Shown here: piece by piece, positions 20,301 to 30,001 of the stretch
Layout: each line of letters begins with the position of its first letter
How positions within the stretch are numbered: the stretch's first letter is position 1
Assembly (NCBI GenBank): GCA_947626205.1
Contig: CANQRO010000002.1
Span: 1 to 39,504 of the forward strand
Source of the DNA: an uncultured Clostridia bacterium
GTDB taxonomy: Bacteria; Bacillota; Clostridia; TANB77; CAG-508
Reading direction: 5' to 3'
Length of the DNA: 39,504 nt
Notes under the pieces: generated by a model
The model's input: the letters and a program-made list of their open reading frames with translations, nothing else
What the model was told of the DNA's origin: nothing
Databases searched by the model: none
Made by a program: the position numbers and the translations under genes

Positions 20301-22247
20301 TTTTGCTACTTCATCTGAGCTATATTTTGTATCTTCTCCTGTTATATTAATATGTATTACATATAGTCCATCTCTATTTTTTGTAATTGTATAATCTTTT
20401 ATTGTAAGTTCATCATCAAATAATAGTTTTAAATCTGTTAATTCAACTTTTTCTACGTAACTAGGTAGAGTTATTTCTATGCTTGGATTTTTATATAAGT
20501 CACAAGATATATTATTTGTTTTTAAAATTACTCTTATTTCTACATTCTTATTTTCTACAACAGTAGATAATGTATTTGTACTTGTAGATAATTCTATTTG
20601 TGTTGATGGTTCTACTAAATTTATACTTGTACTACTATATCCTTTTCCTATTTCTGTTTCTTCGAAATATATTTTTGCATTTCCGTCAGATACAAGAGTT
20701 GCAAATTTTGCTATTTCTGCTTTAGTATAATCTGTTTTTCCATTTAATGCTTTTGTATGTATAAATTCCAATGTACCAACAGCTATTGGTTTACTTGTTA
20801 CAATTTTTATATTATTTATACCTTGATTATAATTTATAACGTAATTTCCTTGTTCATCTACTTCTGTTTCATTGTTTATAATTCCAATTTGTTCTCCACT
20901 TATAGTATAAATTATAATGCTACCATCTGTTCCAAGTATTTTTTCGAAGTTTTCTTTAGATATTGTTGTTCTTAAAATATTTGCAGATGTATATAAATAT
21001 GTTTCTTCATTATTTGTTGTAAAATAGTTTATGTTTTGATCTATTACTAATTTTTCTACTAAATCTATATTAGAAATTTGCACTTTTATATTTTCTTCAT
21101 ATTCTGTTTGTTTTTTAGATTTTGTATACAAAGAACCTTTTCCCATTTCTTTTAAAGAATTAGTAATATCTACACTTACAAGTTCACCTAATTTAGATTC
21201 TTGGTTTATTTCTAAAGAATTTTCTGTAGAAACTTGTACTTCTTCACTGCTGTAAGCTGAAATATTTAATGAAGCCTTTTGAACAGCATTAATTGCATCT
21301 ACTTTTTCATTATATTTATATCCTATAATAAATTCATTTGCTTTATCTAAGTTCCAAACTACTTTATTATCTAAAGCTTCATTTTTTACGTTTATAGTAA
21401 GAATTCCTTCTTCTTTATCATATTTCCAATTATCTTCTGTAAATTTAACCGTATCATCATCTACTGTAACCCATGCACTATCTGGTTTTTCTCCATTAAT
21501 AGTTGGGACTTCTATTTGTAGTAATGTTTCATTTAATGGTAGGCTATTGTTGTTTAATCCAGCTGTTACAACAGTTTGGATAATTGTTCCTTTTTGATCT
21601 TTTACTTCATATGGTATAAATTTTGTAATGTTTTGAGATAATACAGGCTCAACAGTTTTTGTTAATTCATTTTTTACTTTTATTGTTTTTTCTATTGAAA
21701 CTGTCTTTCCGTCGTTTCCTGTATATGAACCACTAAGGCTTATATCATTTATTTTACTAAAATTACTTAGATCATAGTTTGATTCTTTTAATGCCATAAT
21801 AGGAATTTCAAGAATAATTTGTGTTCCACTGTCTAATTGTTTTAATGTTAGTTTATTATTAGTAGTATCAATTGTTTCTATATAATTATAATCTTCTTCA
21901 GTATTTACAACTTTAAAATTGCTTTCTGAATTATTTTCTCCTTTAATTAATATAGAAGTGCTTTTCAAATATCCCTTTTTTACTTGAACTGACACATAAA
22001 TTTTTTGATTTTCTGAATCAAAATCGTGTTTAAGAGAATGTAGCTTGTTCCCATTTTCGTCTTTAAAATAAGCATCAAACTCTACATTTTCATTATTTGT
22101 TTTAATGTTTTGTTTTTCTAAAGTATCATCAGCTCCATATGAGATATTGCTTGCATATACTCCTAATAAAACGAAGTTAGCAAACGTTAACGTTACAACT
22201 AACATGGTAGCTAAAACTTTACTTAAAATTTTTTGATTCATTGTCAT
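17340..22247 (-). CDS. Giant secreted surface protein with DUF11-like repeats and an SdrD-like B domain
   Basis: 1635 aa; signal peptide; VKPxxNSVEEGKYIEYILSIKNVGKVAAKNV / NDEIVYNVEIINAN...VVTDVLPEGVTF DUF11-like repeats; VWIDENKDGKKDANEPRLANVKVTLID; C-terminal TM. 21-nt gap to the downstream surface gene. Confidence 0.87.
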   Translation of the reverse strand: MTMNQKILSKVLATMLVVTLTFANFVLLGVYASNISYGADDTLEKQNIKTNNENVEFDAYFKDENGNKLHSLKHDFDSENQKIYVSVQVKKGYLKSTSILIKGENNSESNFKVVNTEEDYNYIETIDTTNNKLTLKQLDSGTQIILEIPIMALKESNYDLSNFSKINDISLSGSYTGNDGKTVSIEKTIKVKNELTKTVEPVLSQNITKFIPYEVKDQKGTIIQTVVTAGLNNNSLPLNETLLQIEVPTINGEKPDSAWVTVDDDTVKFTEDNWKYDKEEGILTINVKNEALDNKVVWNLDKANEFIIGYKYNEKVDAINAVQKASLNISAYSSEEVQVSTENSLEINQESKLGELVSVDITNSLKEMGKGSLYTKSKKQTEYEENIKVQISNIDLVEKLVIDQNINYFTTNNEETYLYTSANILRTTISKENFEKILGTDGSIIIYTISGEQIGIINNETEVDEQGNYVINYNQGINNIKIVTSKPIAVGTLEFIHTKALNGKTDYTKAEIAKFATLVSDGNAKIYFEETEIGKGYSSTSINLVEPSTQIELSTSTNTLSTVVENKNVEIRVILKTNNISCDLYKNPSIEITLPSYVEKVELTDLKLLFDDELTIKDYTITKNRDGLYVIHINITGEDTKYSSDEVAKGANIVINTNITLKKLTPTKEDLLQARVTNENLTNTETKVKTISKKESVYAESIMKAVAPVGVVVTNSISEYNNAGESVTSISGEEQVGKLETVAESKSAKATINVINNYNNKINNIVILGRIPSSGNKNTITKEDLGSNLNTILNSRIVSTNIDENKVTYYYSENAEATKDVQLESNKWVTNPSNLNNIKSYLILINNYDMATGDSIEFSYGITVPENLPHNLNTYGIYTVYFDNVKGEETISESTTATKVGLTTGVGPELEVKLTPSSNSVEEGKYIEYILSIKNVGKVAAKNVKANGSVVQGDNTAIKLDENVFDSIAVGETATVTYKVKAVAMENEGEEINISATVNADDLEKDIEVTGKTVVSQGYLDVTIETDYTENIRENDEIVYNVEIINANRIQKDNVVVTDVLPEGVTFIKASDGGVYDESSRTVTWNIGTLRSLNMETLFVQVRMNTLGKNETIKTITNKMKIKSDVINSETGETTTREIETEAVTLQITKPLIKATGYVQNEQVEVGDSVIYHLSIKNEGSSEASYIKINSTVPEGLRFEEAQYSIGEITNTTSVGNNNLTIDIPKILAGQTAEVTIKMKAEELEDGNTSKKITNEFTVSARDIEETINLNNLNVTITPRTTVQDPSSGEIIENARRISGVVWIDENKDGKKDANEPRLANVKVTLIDSKTGKIVTDVTTGAKKEQITNENGIYTFSNLLDGIYMVIFEYDTSYYALTTYKKDGVNSDQDSDVVLADAVINGENKKVATTDKISLIANIENIDIGLITNPQFDLSLEKVVSKITVQNNAGNKVVEYKDVRLAKLDLAAKTINSTNIIVEYKLKITNEGGIAGYAKKIVDYIPDGMKFTSELNKDWYQSDAKESGKIYNASLANTLIEPGETKEITLILTKKITEDNLGIINNNAEIYESYNDLGVTDIDSEAGNKSQEEDDLSSADVLVSVKTGEVYMYTTLIIVCVSMLGVGIYLINKKVLWKI

Positions 22248-22283
22248 TTTCCTCCCACTTTCTTGTTTTACACTCTAAATTTT

Positions 22284-22312
22284 ATTATACGCCATTTTCC
22301 GCTTTTTTTCAA
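22284..22312 (-). promoter_or_regulatory. Promoter for the surface-protein pair (TTGAAA-N17-TATAAT)
   Basis: Plus-strand attata 22284-22289 and tttcaa 22307-22312, 17-nt spacer, just upstream of 22247. Confidence 0.75.
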
Positions 22313-22714
22313 GCTTTTTCAAGAAAATATAAATATTTTATGTAAAATATTTATGTGCTGGCATTATTATATATATTTATATATTATTCTACTATTTTTT
22401 CTAATATTTTCAATGTATTAATAACTTGTATATATTTAAATATTTTATTAATATATTTACGGAATTATACTTTTAAAATAATATATTACTATTTTTTATG
22501 TTTTTATTAAATTTATATTACAAATACGCCTATAAAAACGCAAAAGTCTTGGGGAGTTACGGATTTTGAGCTAGGTTATAAAATTAAAACCTTGTTTATA
22601 ATGAATAGATTTAATTATACAAAAATTAGTCTATCATTTATTTTTATAGTAACATTTTTTATATTTAAGCATATATTAATAGCAAGATTTTATTTATAGT
22701 TTGGAGGGGTTTAG

Positions 22715-23131
22715 ATGGATTCAGATTTTATTACTAATTTAAGTAATATGATTAAAAATGGTAATATTCCTGGTGATGTAAAAGAAAAATTAAATGCTTT
22801 TATGTCTAATAATTCTACGAATAATAGTAATACTTCTAATACTAATGAAAATGCCTCCAGTTCCTTTAATTTTAATGATAATAAAATTAATAACGATTAC
22901 AGTGAAAGTACTTCTAGCCCAAATATAGATATAAATACTTTATTAAAAATAAAATCTATTATGGATAAAATTAATTCAAGTAAAAATGATCCACGATCTA
23001 ATTTGTTGCTTTCTTTAAAGCCTTATTTAAAAGAAAGTAGAAAGTCTAAAGTAGAGCAGTATATACAACTTTTAAATATGACAAAAATTATGGAAGCTTT
23101 TAATGAAAATGGTGGTGAAAAAACAAAATGA
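22715..23131 (+). CDS. Asn/Ser-rich hypothetical protein
   Basis: GGAGGGG RBS; C-terminal NDPRSNLLLSLKPYLKESRKSKVEQYIQLLNMTKI resembles a conserved clostridial hypothetical family. Confidence 0.75.
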   Translation: MDSDFITNLSNMIKNGNIPGDVKEKLNAFMSNNSTNNSNTSNTNENASSSFNFNDNKINNDYSESTSSPNIDINTLLKIKSIMDKINSSKNDPRSNLLLSLKPYLKESRKSKVEQYIQLLNMTKIMEAFNENGGEKTK

Positions 23132-23505
23132 TATTTCATAATCCTTACTTAGGAAATATGTATGCTAGGCAGTATTCTAGGTATGGATACGGCTATCACA
23201 ATTTTCCTCACTATTCCCCTGCAAACAGCCAATATGAGAATAATCAATATTACAAAAATGATACATATCATAAAAATGATTCATACTATAAAAATTATCA
23301 ATATCATAAAAATGAGAAAAACGCACAAGAAAATGTTGAATCTAATCATATTTCAAGTAATGATGATATTCCTATATTTCAGCTTTTTGGAATTAATTTA
23401 TATTTCGATGACATATTACTTATTTGCATTATTTTCTTTTTATATAAAGAAGGTGTAAAAGATGAAAGTTTATTTATTGCTCTAATATTATTATTACTTA
23501 GTTAA
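23128..23505 (+). CDS. Tyr/Asn-rich hypothetical protein with a short hydrophobic C-terminus
   Basis: ATGA overlap with the upstream gene; YxKND-type repeats; DDILLICIIFFLYKEGVKDESLFIALILLLLS tail. Confidence 0.75.
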   Translation: MIFHNPYLGNMYARQYSRYGYGYHNFPHYSPANSQYENNQYYKNDTYHKNDSYYKNYQYHKNEKNAQENVESNHISSNDDIPIFQLFGINLYFDDILLICIIFFLYKEGVKDESLFIALILLLLS

Positions 23506-23562
23506 TAATTTATAACTTAAAACCATTGTATTAGTATCTTTAAGCAAATTTTCTTACATAAT

Positions 23563-23655
23563 AAAAAGGCAAGTTTTGAAATACACCCTTAACTTAAAGT
23601 AAATCATAATTTTATTATAATTTACTAATTAGAGTATTTCGAAACTTGCCTTTTT
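23563..23655. terminator. Bidirectional terminator between convergent 23128-23505 and minC
   Basis: 22-nt arms aaaaaggcaagttttgaaatac / gtatttcgaaacttgccttttt, one wobble position. Confidence 0.85.
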
Positions 23656-23672
23656 AAGTTTATTTTAAAACT

Positions 23673-24281
23673 TTATTCCATAACAATTTCGTTATTTTTT
23701 ATGTATGCATATGTTTTTGTTTCTTCTATATCTTCTTTTTCCATTTCTTTTACAACGTTTGATATTCTAATTTGAGGAGAATCTATTTTACCTGCTGCTA
23801 TTATAGCTTTTTTGTTTCCTTTTGCACCTGCATGTGCTAATCCTCTTAAATTACCTAATACTACTATGTTTTCTCCAGCAATAATTTCAGCTCCTGCATT
23901 TACATCTCCTAATATTACTATGCTTCCTTCAAATTCTATTTTTTTCCCTGAACGAATAGAGTTTTTATAAAACTTTGTTTCTGATGAATCTATCTCCTGA
24001 GAAAATACTTTTCGAATCCCATGTAATCCTAGCACATCTGGACTATCAAACTCTACTTGTACATCAATTTCTTTTTGTATCATTTTTTTTATTGTATCCA
24101 TTTGCCTATTTTTTAATAGTTTTCCCGTTACAAATATTGGTGTTTTCTCATCTTTGTACAATTTCTTTAATTCTGGAATTTTTTCTTCTAAGCACTCTTT
24201 TACTTCTTTGTCTTTTGCTGTTTCACTTATTTTTAATGTTATCTCATCTGTTCCTAAAACAATACTAACACAGTTTTTCAT
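23673..24281 (-). CDS. minC: Septum site-determining protein MinC
   Basis: GSIVILGDVNAGAEIIAGENIVVLGNLRGLAHAGAKGNKKAIIAAGKIDSPQIRI C-terminal MinC domain; mre/PBP2 locus. Confidence 0.95.
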   Translation of the reverse strand: MKNCVSIVLGTDEITLKISETAKDKEVKECLEEKIPELKKLYKDEKTPIFVTGKLLKNRQMDTIKKMIQKEIDVQVEFDSPDVLGLHGIRKVFSQEIDSSETKFYKNSIRSGKKIEFEGSIVILGDVNAGAEIIAGENIVVLGNLRGLAHAGAKGNKKAIIAAGKIDSPQIRISNVVKEMEKEDIEETKTYAYIKNNEIVME

Positions 24282-24369
24282 ATTTATTTCACATTCCTTC
24301 CTTATTTTATGTTGCGAGCTTGTATTGGTTTATAATTAATAATCTATATATATAATATTAGCTTTTATA

Positions 24370-26469
24370 TTAATTTCTAACTTCTACATAAGGTTTAGCT
24401 GTATTATCTTCTTCAATATCTGTTTGATTCATTCCGAAGTATTGTGCCATAACTTCTCTTGCTGCTTCAGCAGTATATGCACCATGTCCACCATTTTCTA
24501 CGAATATAACAACTGCAATTTCAGGTTCATCAAATGGTGCAAATCCAATAAACCATGCATGAGTTTTTTCATTATGCTCACCTACTTGGGCAGAACCTGT
24601 TTTTCCTCCTACTTCAATATTAAAATCTTTAAAGTATTTATAGGCTGTTCCTCCTGTATCACTTGTAACAGATTTCATACCATTTAAAATAACTTTTAAA
24701 TTTTCTGGTTCTATTGCAATATCATCATTTACATCACTAGCAGATATTCCAAATTCTTCTTTAAAGTATTGCTCATACTCTTCCCTTGGAACTTCAGTTC
24801 CATCTTCATTCTTAATAGCTTTAATAATAGTTGGATGAACTACATTTCCTCCATTTGCAAGCATACTTGTGTATTTAGCTATTTGTAAAGGAGTATATTG
24901 ATTATTTAACTGTCCTATTGCTGCTTGTATTGTGTCTCCTGGATTCCATGTAACTCCTTCTTGCCTTTCATTTAATTTTCCTGTTTCTTCACCTAAAAGT
25001 TCTATTCCTGTTTTAACACCTAATCCAAAATATTTTGTATATTTTGCTAAATTATCTATTCCTACTCTTCTTCCTACTTCATAGAAGAAATAGTTGCAAG
25101 ATTTTTCAATAGCCGATGTTATACTAATCCAACCATGTCCTCCACGCTTCCAGCAAGTAGGTTGATATGTTTTATAATATGTGTATCTGTATGTGTCGTT
25201 TATTTTAGTATCTTTGGTTATTGCTCCTGTTTCCAAACCTGCTACGGCTGTTACCATTTTAAAAATAGAACCTGGTGGGTATATTTCTTGTATTGCTCTA
25301 TTTCTTAATGGTTTATATACTTTATCTATATATTGTTGATAAGTTTCGTCATCTATTCCAAATAAAAATTTCGATGGATCATAATCTGGATAACTTGCCA
25401 TTGATAAAACTTCTCCTGTTTTTACATCCATAACAACCATTGCACCACCTGTTGCATCCGAAGGCTGACCAATACTTCCATCACGTATTCTTGCAATATT
25501 GTTTGCTAAAGCTTTTTCTGTTACTTCTTGTAGCTTAGCATCTATTGTTAATATAACGTCTGAACCTTGTACGGCTTCTTCTTGTACATATTCTCCAGTT
25601 ACAGTACCATCAACAGCCATATCAATTTGCTTAATTCCATTTTTCCCTTTTAAGTATTTTTCTGCTACTCTTTCTATACCAGTTTGTCCAAAAAAGTCAT
25701 CCATTTTATATCCATTTTCTTTTTCAGCCTTATATTGTTCCGCTGAAATTCTTTGCGTATAACCTATAATATGTGATGCTAAAGTAGTTTTAGGGTATGC
25801 TCTAATTGGTTCTTCTATAACATATACACCAGGAAATTCATTGCCTTGTTCATTAAATATATGTACACATTCTAATGTAATATTTTGTGCTATTACAACA
25901 GATTTAGTTGAACTGTAACCCTCTTCAGAAATGTGATATCTCATTGCAATAATTTTTCTTGCTTCTTCTATATTTTCATTTTTAACTTTATATTTTTCTT
26001 TTAGTTTATAAAAAACTTCTTCACAAGATAAATTTTCGTCTAGCTTATTAGACCTCTTCCATTTTTTCTCTTTTTCTTCATCTGAAAAGTTAAATGAAAA
26101 TGGATTAATATTAATTGGTAAATTGTTTATATATGTGCTGTTATTTTGTTCTAAAACATTGGCTATTTTTAAAAGTGTAGAATTTAAAGTTTCTGTATCT
26201 ATTTTAGTTTTATACAATTCTAGGCTATATGTTACTGTTGTTGTTACAATTGGAATCCCTGTACGGTCACAAATATCACCTCGCGCAGCTTTTAAAGTAG
26301 ATTCCCTTGCAAGCCTTGTGTTTGATGTTTCTCTATATTCCGCTCCATGAATTATTTGAAGATTAAAAAGCTGAAGTAACAATCCAATTCCTATTATATA
26401 TACGCTTGTTATTAGTAAATTATAGCGCAATATTTGGTTTGGTTTTTTCCTTTCACGTCGCTTAAACAA
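24370..26469 (-). CDS. mrdA: Penicillin-binding protein 2 (elongasome transpeptidase)
   Basis: SYPDYDPSKFL, YPPGSIFKMVTA (SxxK), EKSCNYFFYEVG (SxN), VGGKTGSAQV (KTG); mreBCD neighbour. Confidence 0.95.
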   Translation of the reverse strand: MFKRRERKKPNQILRYNLLITSVYIIGIGLLLQLFNLQIIHGAEYRETSNTRLARESTLKAARGDICDRTGIPIVTTTVTYSLELYKTKIDTETLNSTLLKIANVLEQNNSTYINNLPININPFSFNFSDEEKEKKWKRSNKLDENLSCEEVFYKLKEKYKVKNENIEEARKIIAMRYHISEEGYSSTKSVVIAQNITLECVHIFNEQGNEFPGVYVIEEPIRAYPKTTLASHIIGYTQRISAEQYKAEKENGYKMDDFFGQTGIERVAEKYLKGKNGIKQIDMAVDGTVTGEYVQEEAVQGSDVILTIDAKLQEVTEKALANNIARIRDGSIGQPSDATGGAMVVMDVKTGEVLSMASYPDYDPSKFLFGIDDETYQQYIDKVYKPLRNRAIQEIYPPGSIFKMVTAVAGLETGAITKDTKINDTYRYTYYKTYQPTCWKRGGHGWISITSAIEKSCNYFFYEVGRRVGIDNLAKYTKYFGLGVKTGIELLGEETGKLNERQEGVTWNPGDTIQAAIGQLNNQYTPLQIAKYTSMLANGGNVVHPTIIKAIKNEDGTEVPREEYEQYFKEEFGISASDVNDDIAIEPENLKVILNGMKSVTSDTGGTAYKYFKDFNIEVGGKTGSAQVGEHNEKTHAWFIGFAPFDEPEIAVVIFVENGGHGAYTAEAAREVMAQYFGMNQTDIEEDNTAKPYVEVRN

Positions 26470-26528
26470 GGCTTTCTCCTCCTCTCCTATATTAATATAA
26501 TTTTGAAAATATCTTAATTAATATAATT

Positions 26529-27062
26529 TTAGAAATATCTTGTTAGAATTTTCTTTCCTCTAAATGATTCTTCTATGTAATATCCAACTTTTTGAAATAT
26601 TGGATAAAGAATAATTATTAATAATGCATGATATAAAATTTCAATTAATAATATTTTTAAGAATGCAATAATTTCAATGTTATAATGCATAATAAAATAA
26701 TTTGTAATGTACAATCCAATTTCATAAATAGCAGTTACTCCCATTGTCATTAATAAAATTGTTATACGGCTATCTTTTGAAAAATTTTTATTTAATATTC
26801 CTGCTAATATTCCTACTACTCCTAGCATAATAGCAGAAGCACCAATTTGTTGGCTTGCAAAAAAATCTAATAGTAATCCGAATAAAACTCCTAATGGTAC
26901 TCCTAATCTTTTCCCCGCAAACAGTCCTATGAATAGTACATATATAATGAATAAATTAGGCATAATTCCAGCAATAGTAAACCAATTAAAAAAGTTTACT
27001 TGCAAAAAATATAGCAATATAAATACTAAAATTAGACATACTACAATAATAGTATTTTTCAT
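26529..27062 (-). CDS. mreD: Rod shape-determining protein MreD
   Basis: MKNTIIVVCLILVFILLYFLQVNFF... polytopic; order mreB-C-D. ATG at 27062 has an AAGGAGA RBS, so it is preferred over 27101. Confidence 0.88.
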   Translation of the reverse strand: MKNTIIVVCLILVFILLYFLQVNFFNWFTIAGIMPNLFIIYVLFIGLFAGKRLGVPLGVLFGLLLDFFASQQIGASAIMLGVVGILAGILNKNFSKDSRITILLMTMGVTAIYEIGLYITNYFIMHYNIEIIAFLKILLIEILYHALLIIILYPIFQKVGYYIEESFRGKKILTRYF

Positions 27063-27075
27063 ATATTTCTCCTTT

Positions 27076-27903
27076 TTACACTGTACCATTCGTAATAACA
27101 AGTACTGTTTCTACTTTATCAAAATCTACAGCTGGTTCAATATAAGCATACCTGTTAGTAATATTTTTTGTGTTTTGTATCTCCTTTATAGTGCCTACTA
27201 CAATTCCCTTTGGATAAATTCCACCCATTCCAGATGTTTCTATTTTGTCTCCTCCAACTAAATTTGCTGAAGTTGGAATATAGCTTGCTTTTAATAGATT
27301 TTGTTTGTTTTCTTCTAATGTTCCCTTACAAATTATAGTATCGCGTGATGAACTAATTACAGCACTTACAGTGCTTGCTGTATCTATAATCGTTTGTACT
27401 TTTGCTGTGTTAGATGTAACTGAAATAACATGTCCCACCAAACCTTTATCTGATATTACAGTCATGTTTGCTTGAATTCCATCTTTTTCTCCTACATTAA
27501 TTACAAATACATTAGAATAATTGCTAATATCTTTGCTAATAATATATGCTGCCTTAGTTTCATAATCTGAATATTTTTCTGTTAAGCTTAAATATTCTTT
27601 TAATGTCGTATTCTCCGATTTTATAATCTCAAATTCTCTTAAATTCTGTTCTAACTCAGCATTCTTAGCTTTTAATTCGTCATTTTCTTGTTGTAGTTTG
27701 GTAATATCATCAAAAAATTCCGTATTTCCAGTTATTTTATTCTTTAAGTATGTAAGTCCGTTTTGTATAGGCATTACAATACTAGATACAACATTTTCTA
27801 TATATGATAATTTTTCAAGATTTATATTAGAAATAATTACTAAAATAATTAAAATAACTATTGTAATAATTATTCCTACTATGCCAGTTTTCTTTTGATA
27901 CAT
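27076..27903 (-). CDS. mreC: Rod shape-determining protein MreC
   Basis: TM plus coiled coil, then ISKDISNYSNVFVINVGEKDGIQANMTVISDKGLVGHVISV. Confidence 0.95.
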   Translation of the reverse strand: MYQKKTGIVGIIITIVILIILVIISNINLEKLSYIENVVSSIVMPIQNGLTYLKNKITGNTEFFDDITKLQQENDELKAKNAELEQNLREFEIIKSENTTLKEYLSLTEKYSDYETKAAYIISKDISNYSNVFVINVGEKDGIQANMTVISDKGLVGHVISVTSNTAKVQTIIDTASTVSAVISSSRDTIICKGTLEENKQNLLKASYIPTSANLVGGDKIETSGMGGIYPKGIVVGTIKEIQNTKNITNRYAYIEPAVDFDKVETVLVITNGTV

Positions 27904-27945
27904 TACTTTTACTTATGCTAGTTAAAACTAACATATCCTCCTATC

Positions 27946-28974
27946 TTAGTTTCTTCTTGAATTAATTAACACACTCTTTAAGCGGTCTAAATCTTCTAGT
28001 GTTTTTCCTGCCCCTTTTACTACACAATCTAATGGATCTGCTGCAACATAAACTGGCATTCCAGTTTTACCGCTTAATAGTTTATCTAAGTTTTTAATTA
28101 ATGCTCCTCCACCTGCTAAAACAATTCCCTTTTCCATTATATCTGATGCTAATTCTGGTGGTGTTTTTTCTAATGTTGTTTTAACAATTTCTACTATTTC
28201 TTCTATAGATTCTTTCATTGCTTCTTCTATTTGGTTTGATGTTACAACAATATTTCTTGGTAATCCTGTTGTTAAATCTCTTCCTCTAATTTCTTTTGAT
28301 AGTTCTGTCATAAGTGGCATAGCACAACCTATTTCTATTTTTATTTCTTCTGCTGTTGTTTCACCAATTGCTAAATTAAATTCACGTTTAATATAATTTA
28401 CAATATCTTCATCTAATTCATCACCTGCAATACGAAGCGAATTACTAACAACAATTCCTCCTAGAGAAACAACCGCTACCTCTGTAGTACCTCCACCTAT
28501 ATCTACTATAATACTTCCACTTGGTTCTGCAACATCTAAATTTGCTCCTATTGCTGCTGCCATTGGTTCTTCTATTAAATATACTTCTCTGGCTCCCGCT
28601 TGTAAAACAGATTCTTTTACAGCTCTTTCCTCTACTTCTGTAATTCCAGATGGAACACCAACAACAACTCTTGGTTTTCCAATATTATATTTTTTTGATA
28701 CTTTCGCAATAATATTTTTTAACATTAGTTGCGTAGCAGTAAAATCTGCAATAACTCCATCTTTTAATGGCCTAATTGCTTTTATTTGATCTGGTGTTCT
28801 TCCTAACATTTCTTTTGCTTCTTCACCAGTAGCAAGAATATTTCCACCTCTTCTATCTATTGCAACAACAGATGGTTCTTTTAAAATAATTCCCTTTCCT
28901 TTTAATGTTACTAACATATTGGCTGTTCCTAAATCGATTCCAATATCTTTACTTCCAATACCAAAAAGTTTCAT
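27946..28974 (-). CDS. mreB: Rod shape-determining protein MreB
   Basis: DIGIDLGTANMLVTLKGKGIILKEPSVVAIDR...IVDIGGGTTEVAVVSLGGIV. Confidence 0.98.
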   Translation of the reverse strand: MKLFGIGSKDIGIDLGTANMLVTLKGKGIILKEPSVVAIDRRGGNILATGEEAKEMLGRTPDQIKAIRPLKDGVIADFTATQLMLKNIIAKVSKKYNIGKPRVVVGVPSGITEVEERAVKESVLQAGAREVYLIEEPMAAAIGANLDVAEPSGSIIVDIGGGTTEVAVVSLGGIVVSNSLRIAGDELDEDIVNYIKREFNLAIGETTAEEIKIEIGCAMPLMTELSKEIRGRDLTTGLPRNIVVTSNQIEEAMKESIEEIVEIVKTTLEKTPPELASDIMEKGIVLAGGGALIKNLDKLLSGKTGMPVYVAADPLDCVVKGAGKTLEDLDRLKSVLINSRRN

Positions 28975-29007
28975 AATTATTTAATTCCTTTCTTTTTATT
29001 CATGCTC

Positions 29008-29697
29008 TTATTTTTTATTTTTCTTTTGAAATATGCTTTCAGCTTTGTTATCTCCAATAATTACATGGTCTATTAACTGAATTCCAAACATTGACGCACA
29101 TTCATAAATAATATCTGTAACTTCAAAATCGCTTTTACTTGGTGTTGGATCACCACTCGGATGATTATGTATTAATATTATTTTAGGTGCTCCTATTTTT
29201 ATTGGCTCAGAAAGAACAGCTTTAGGTTGTATAGTTGCGAAACTGTCTCCGCCTAATGAAATGTTTATATTTTTTAATAGAACATTTTTTGAATTAAGAA
29301 TTAATAATTTTACAATTTCCCTTTTTTCAAACCTAAGCTCGTCCATTACTAAGTCTGTAACATCTTTTGTACTTTTAATCATAATTTTTAAGGAATGAAT
29401 TGGTTTTGACATTCTTTTTGCTAGTTCACAAGTAGCTATGATTTGTATTGCTTTTACTTTCCCGATTCCTTTAATTTTCATTAGTTCTTCTATAGATAAA
29501 TTTTGTAAAAAACGTAATGATTTGTCTCCATAACTTTTAGAAGTTAAAATTTTTTGAGCTAGTGAAACTGATGATTCTTCTTTTGAACCACATTTAATAA
29601 TAATTGCTAATAGTTCAGAATCGGATAATGCTCCTGCTCCATACATTTCAATTTTTTCGTATGGTCTTTCTGATTCAGGGAGTTCTTTCATTTTCAT
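29008..29697 (-). CDS. radC: RadC family JAB/MPN domain protein
   Basis: MKMKELPESERPYEKIEMYGAGALSDSELLAIIIKCG...LIHNHPSGDPTPSKSD. Confidence 0.96.
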   Translation of the reverse strand: MKMKELPESERPYEKIEMYGAGALSDSELLAIIIKCGSKEESSVSLAQKILTSKSYGDKSLRFLQNLSIEELMKIKGIGKVKAIQIIATCELAKRMSKPIHSLKIMIKSTKDVTDLVMDELRFEKREIVKLLILNSKNVLLKNINISLGGDSFATIQPKAVLSEPIKIGAPKIILIHNHPSGDPTPSKSDFEVTDIIYECASMFGIQLIDHVIIGDNKAESIFQKKNKK

Positions 29698-29743
29698 ATA
29701 ATTTAACCTTGTCCTTTCTCCCCTCTTTAAAATGTGTTATAGG

Positions 29744-30001
29744 TTACACTTTTCTATAAATGAATATAGCAATAGCCATTCCTATAATACTTGCTATGTT
29801 AATTTTTAATTGTAGTCCAAATGTTAATTTTATAATATTTAAATCTAATGCTATTGGCTCTGTTAGTCCAAAATCTTGCCCATAAGATAGCCACCATAAA
29901 AAATCTACTTTAGATGCTAGCTCTCCTAATAAGCCTCCTATTACTAATCCTGATAATATAAATACGATTAAAATCCATATATTTTTATCTCTTGTTGCCA
30001 T
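29744..30001 (-). CDS. DUF4321 domain membrane protein
   Basis: 85 aa; GLVIGGLLGELASKVDFLWWLSYGQDFGL...LDLNIIKLTFGLQLKINIASIIG. Confidence 0.85.
   Translation of the reverse strand: MATRDKNIWILIVFILSGLVIGGLLGELASKVDFLWWLSYGQDFGLTEPIALDLNIIKLTFGLQLKINIASIIGMAIAIFIYRKV

Noticed and set aside
12328-20975. Many plus-strand ORFs of 60-190 aa under the giant surface genes
   Set aside because: Antisense shadows of AT-rich minus-strand coding sequence with Leu/Tyr/Ile-rich translations and no independent support.
23162-23458. Alternative 98-aa plus ORF overlapping 23128-23505
   Set aside because: The 125-aa frame has translational coupling (ATGA) and a more plausible C-terminus; the alternative is Ile/Met-rich noise.
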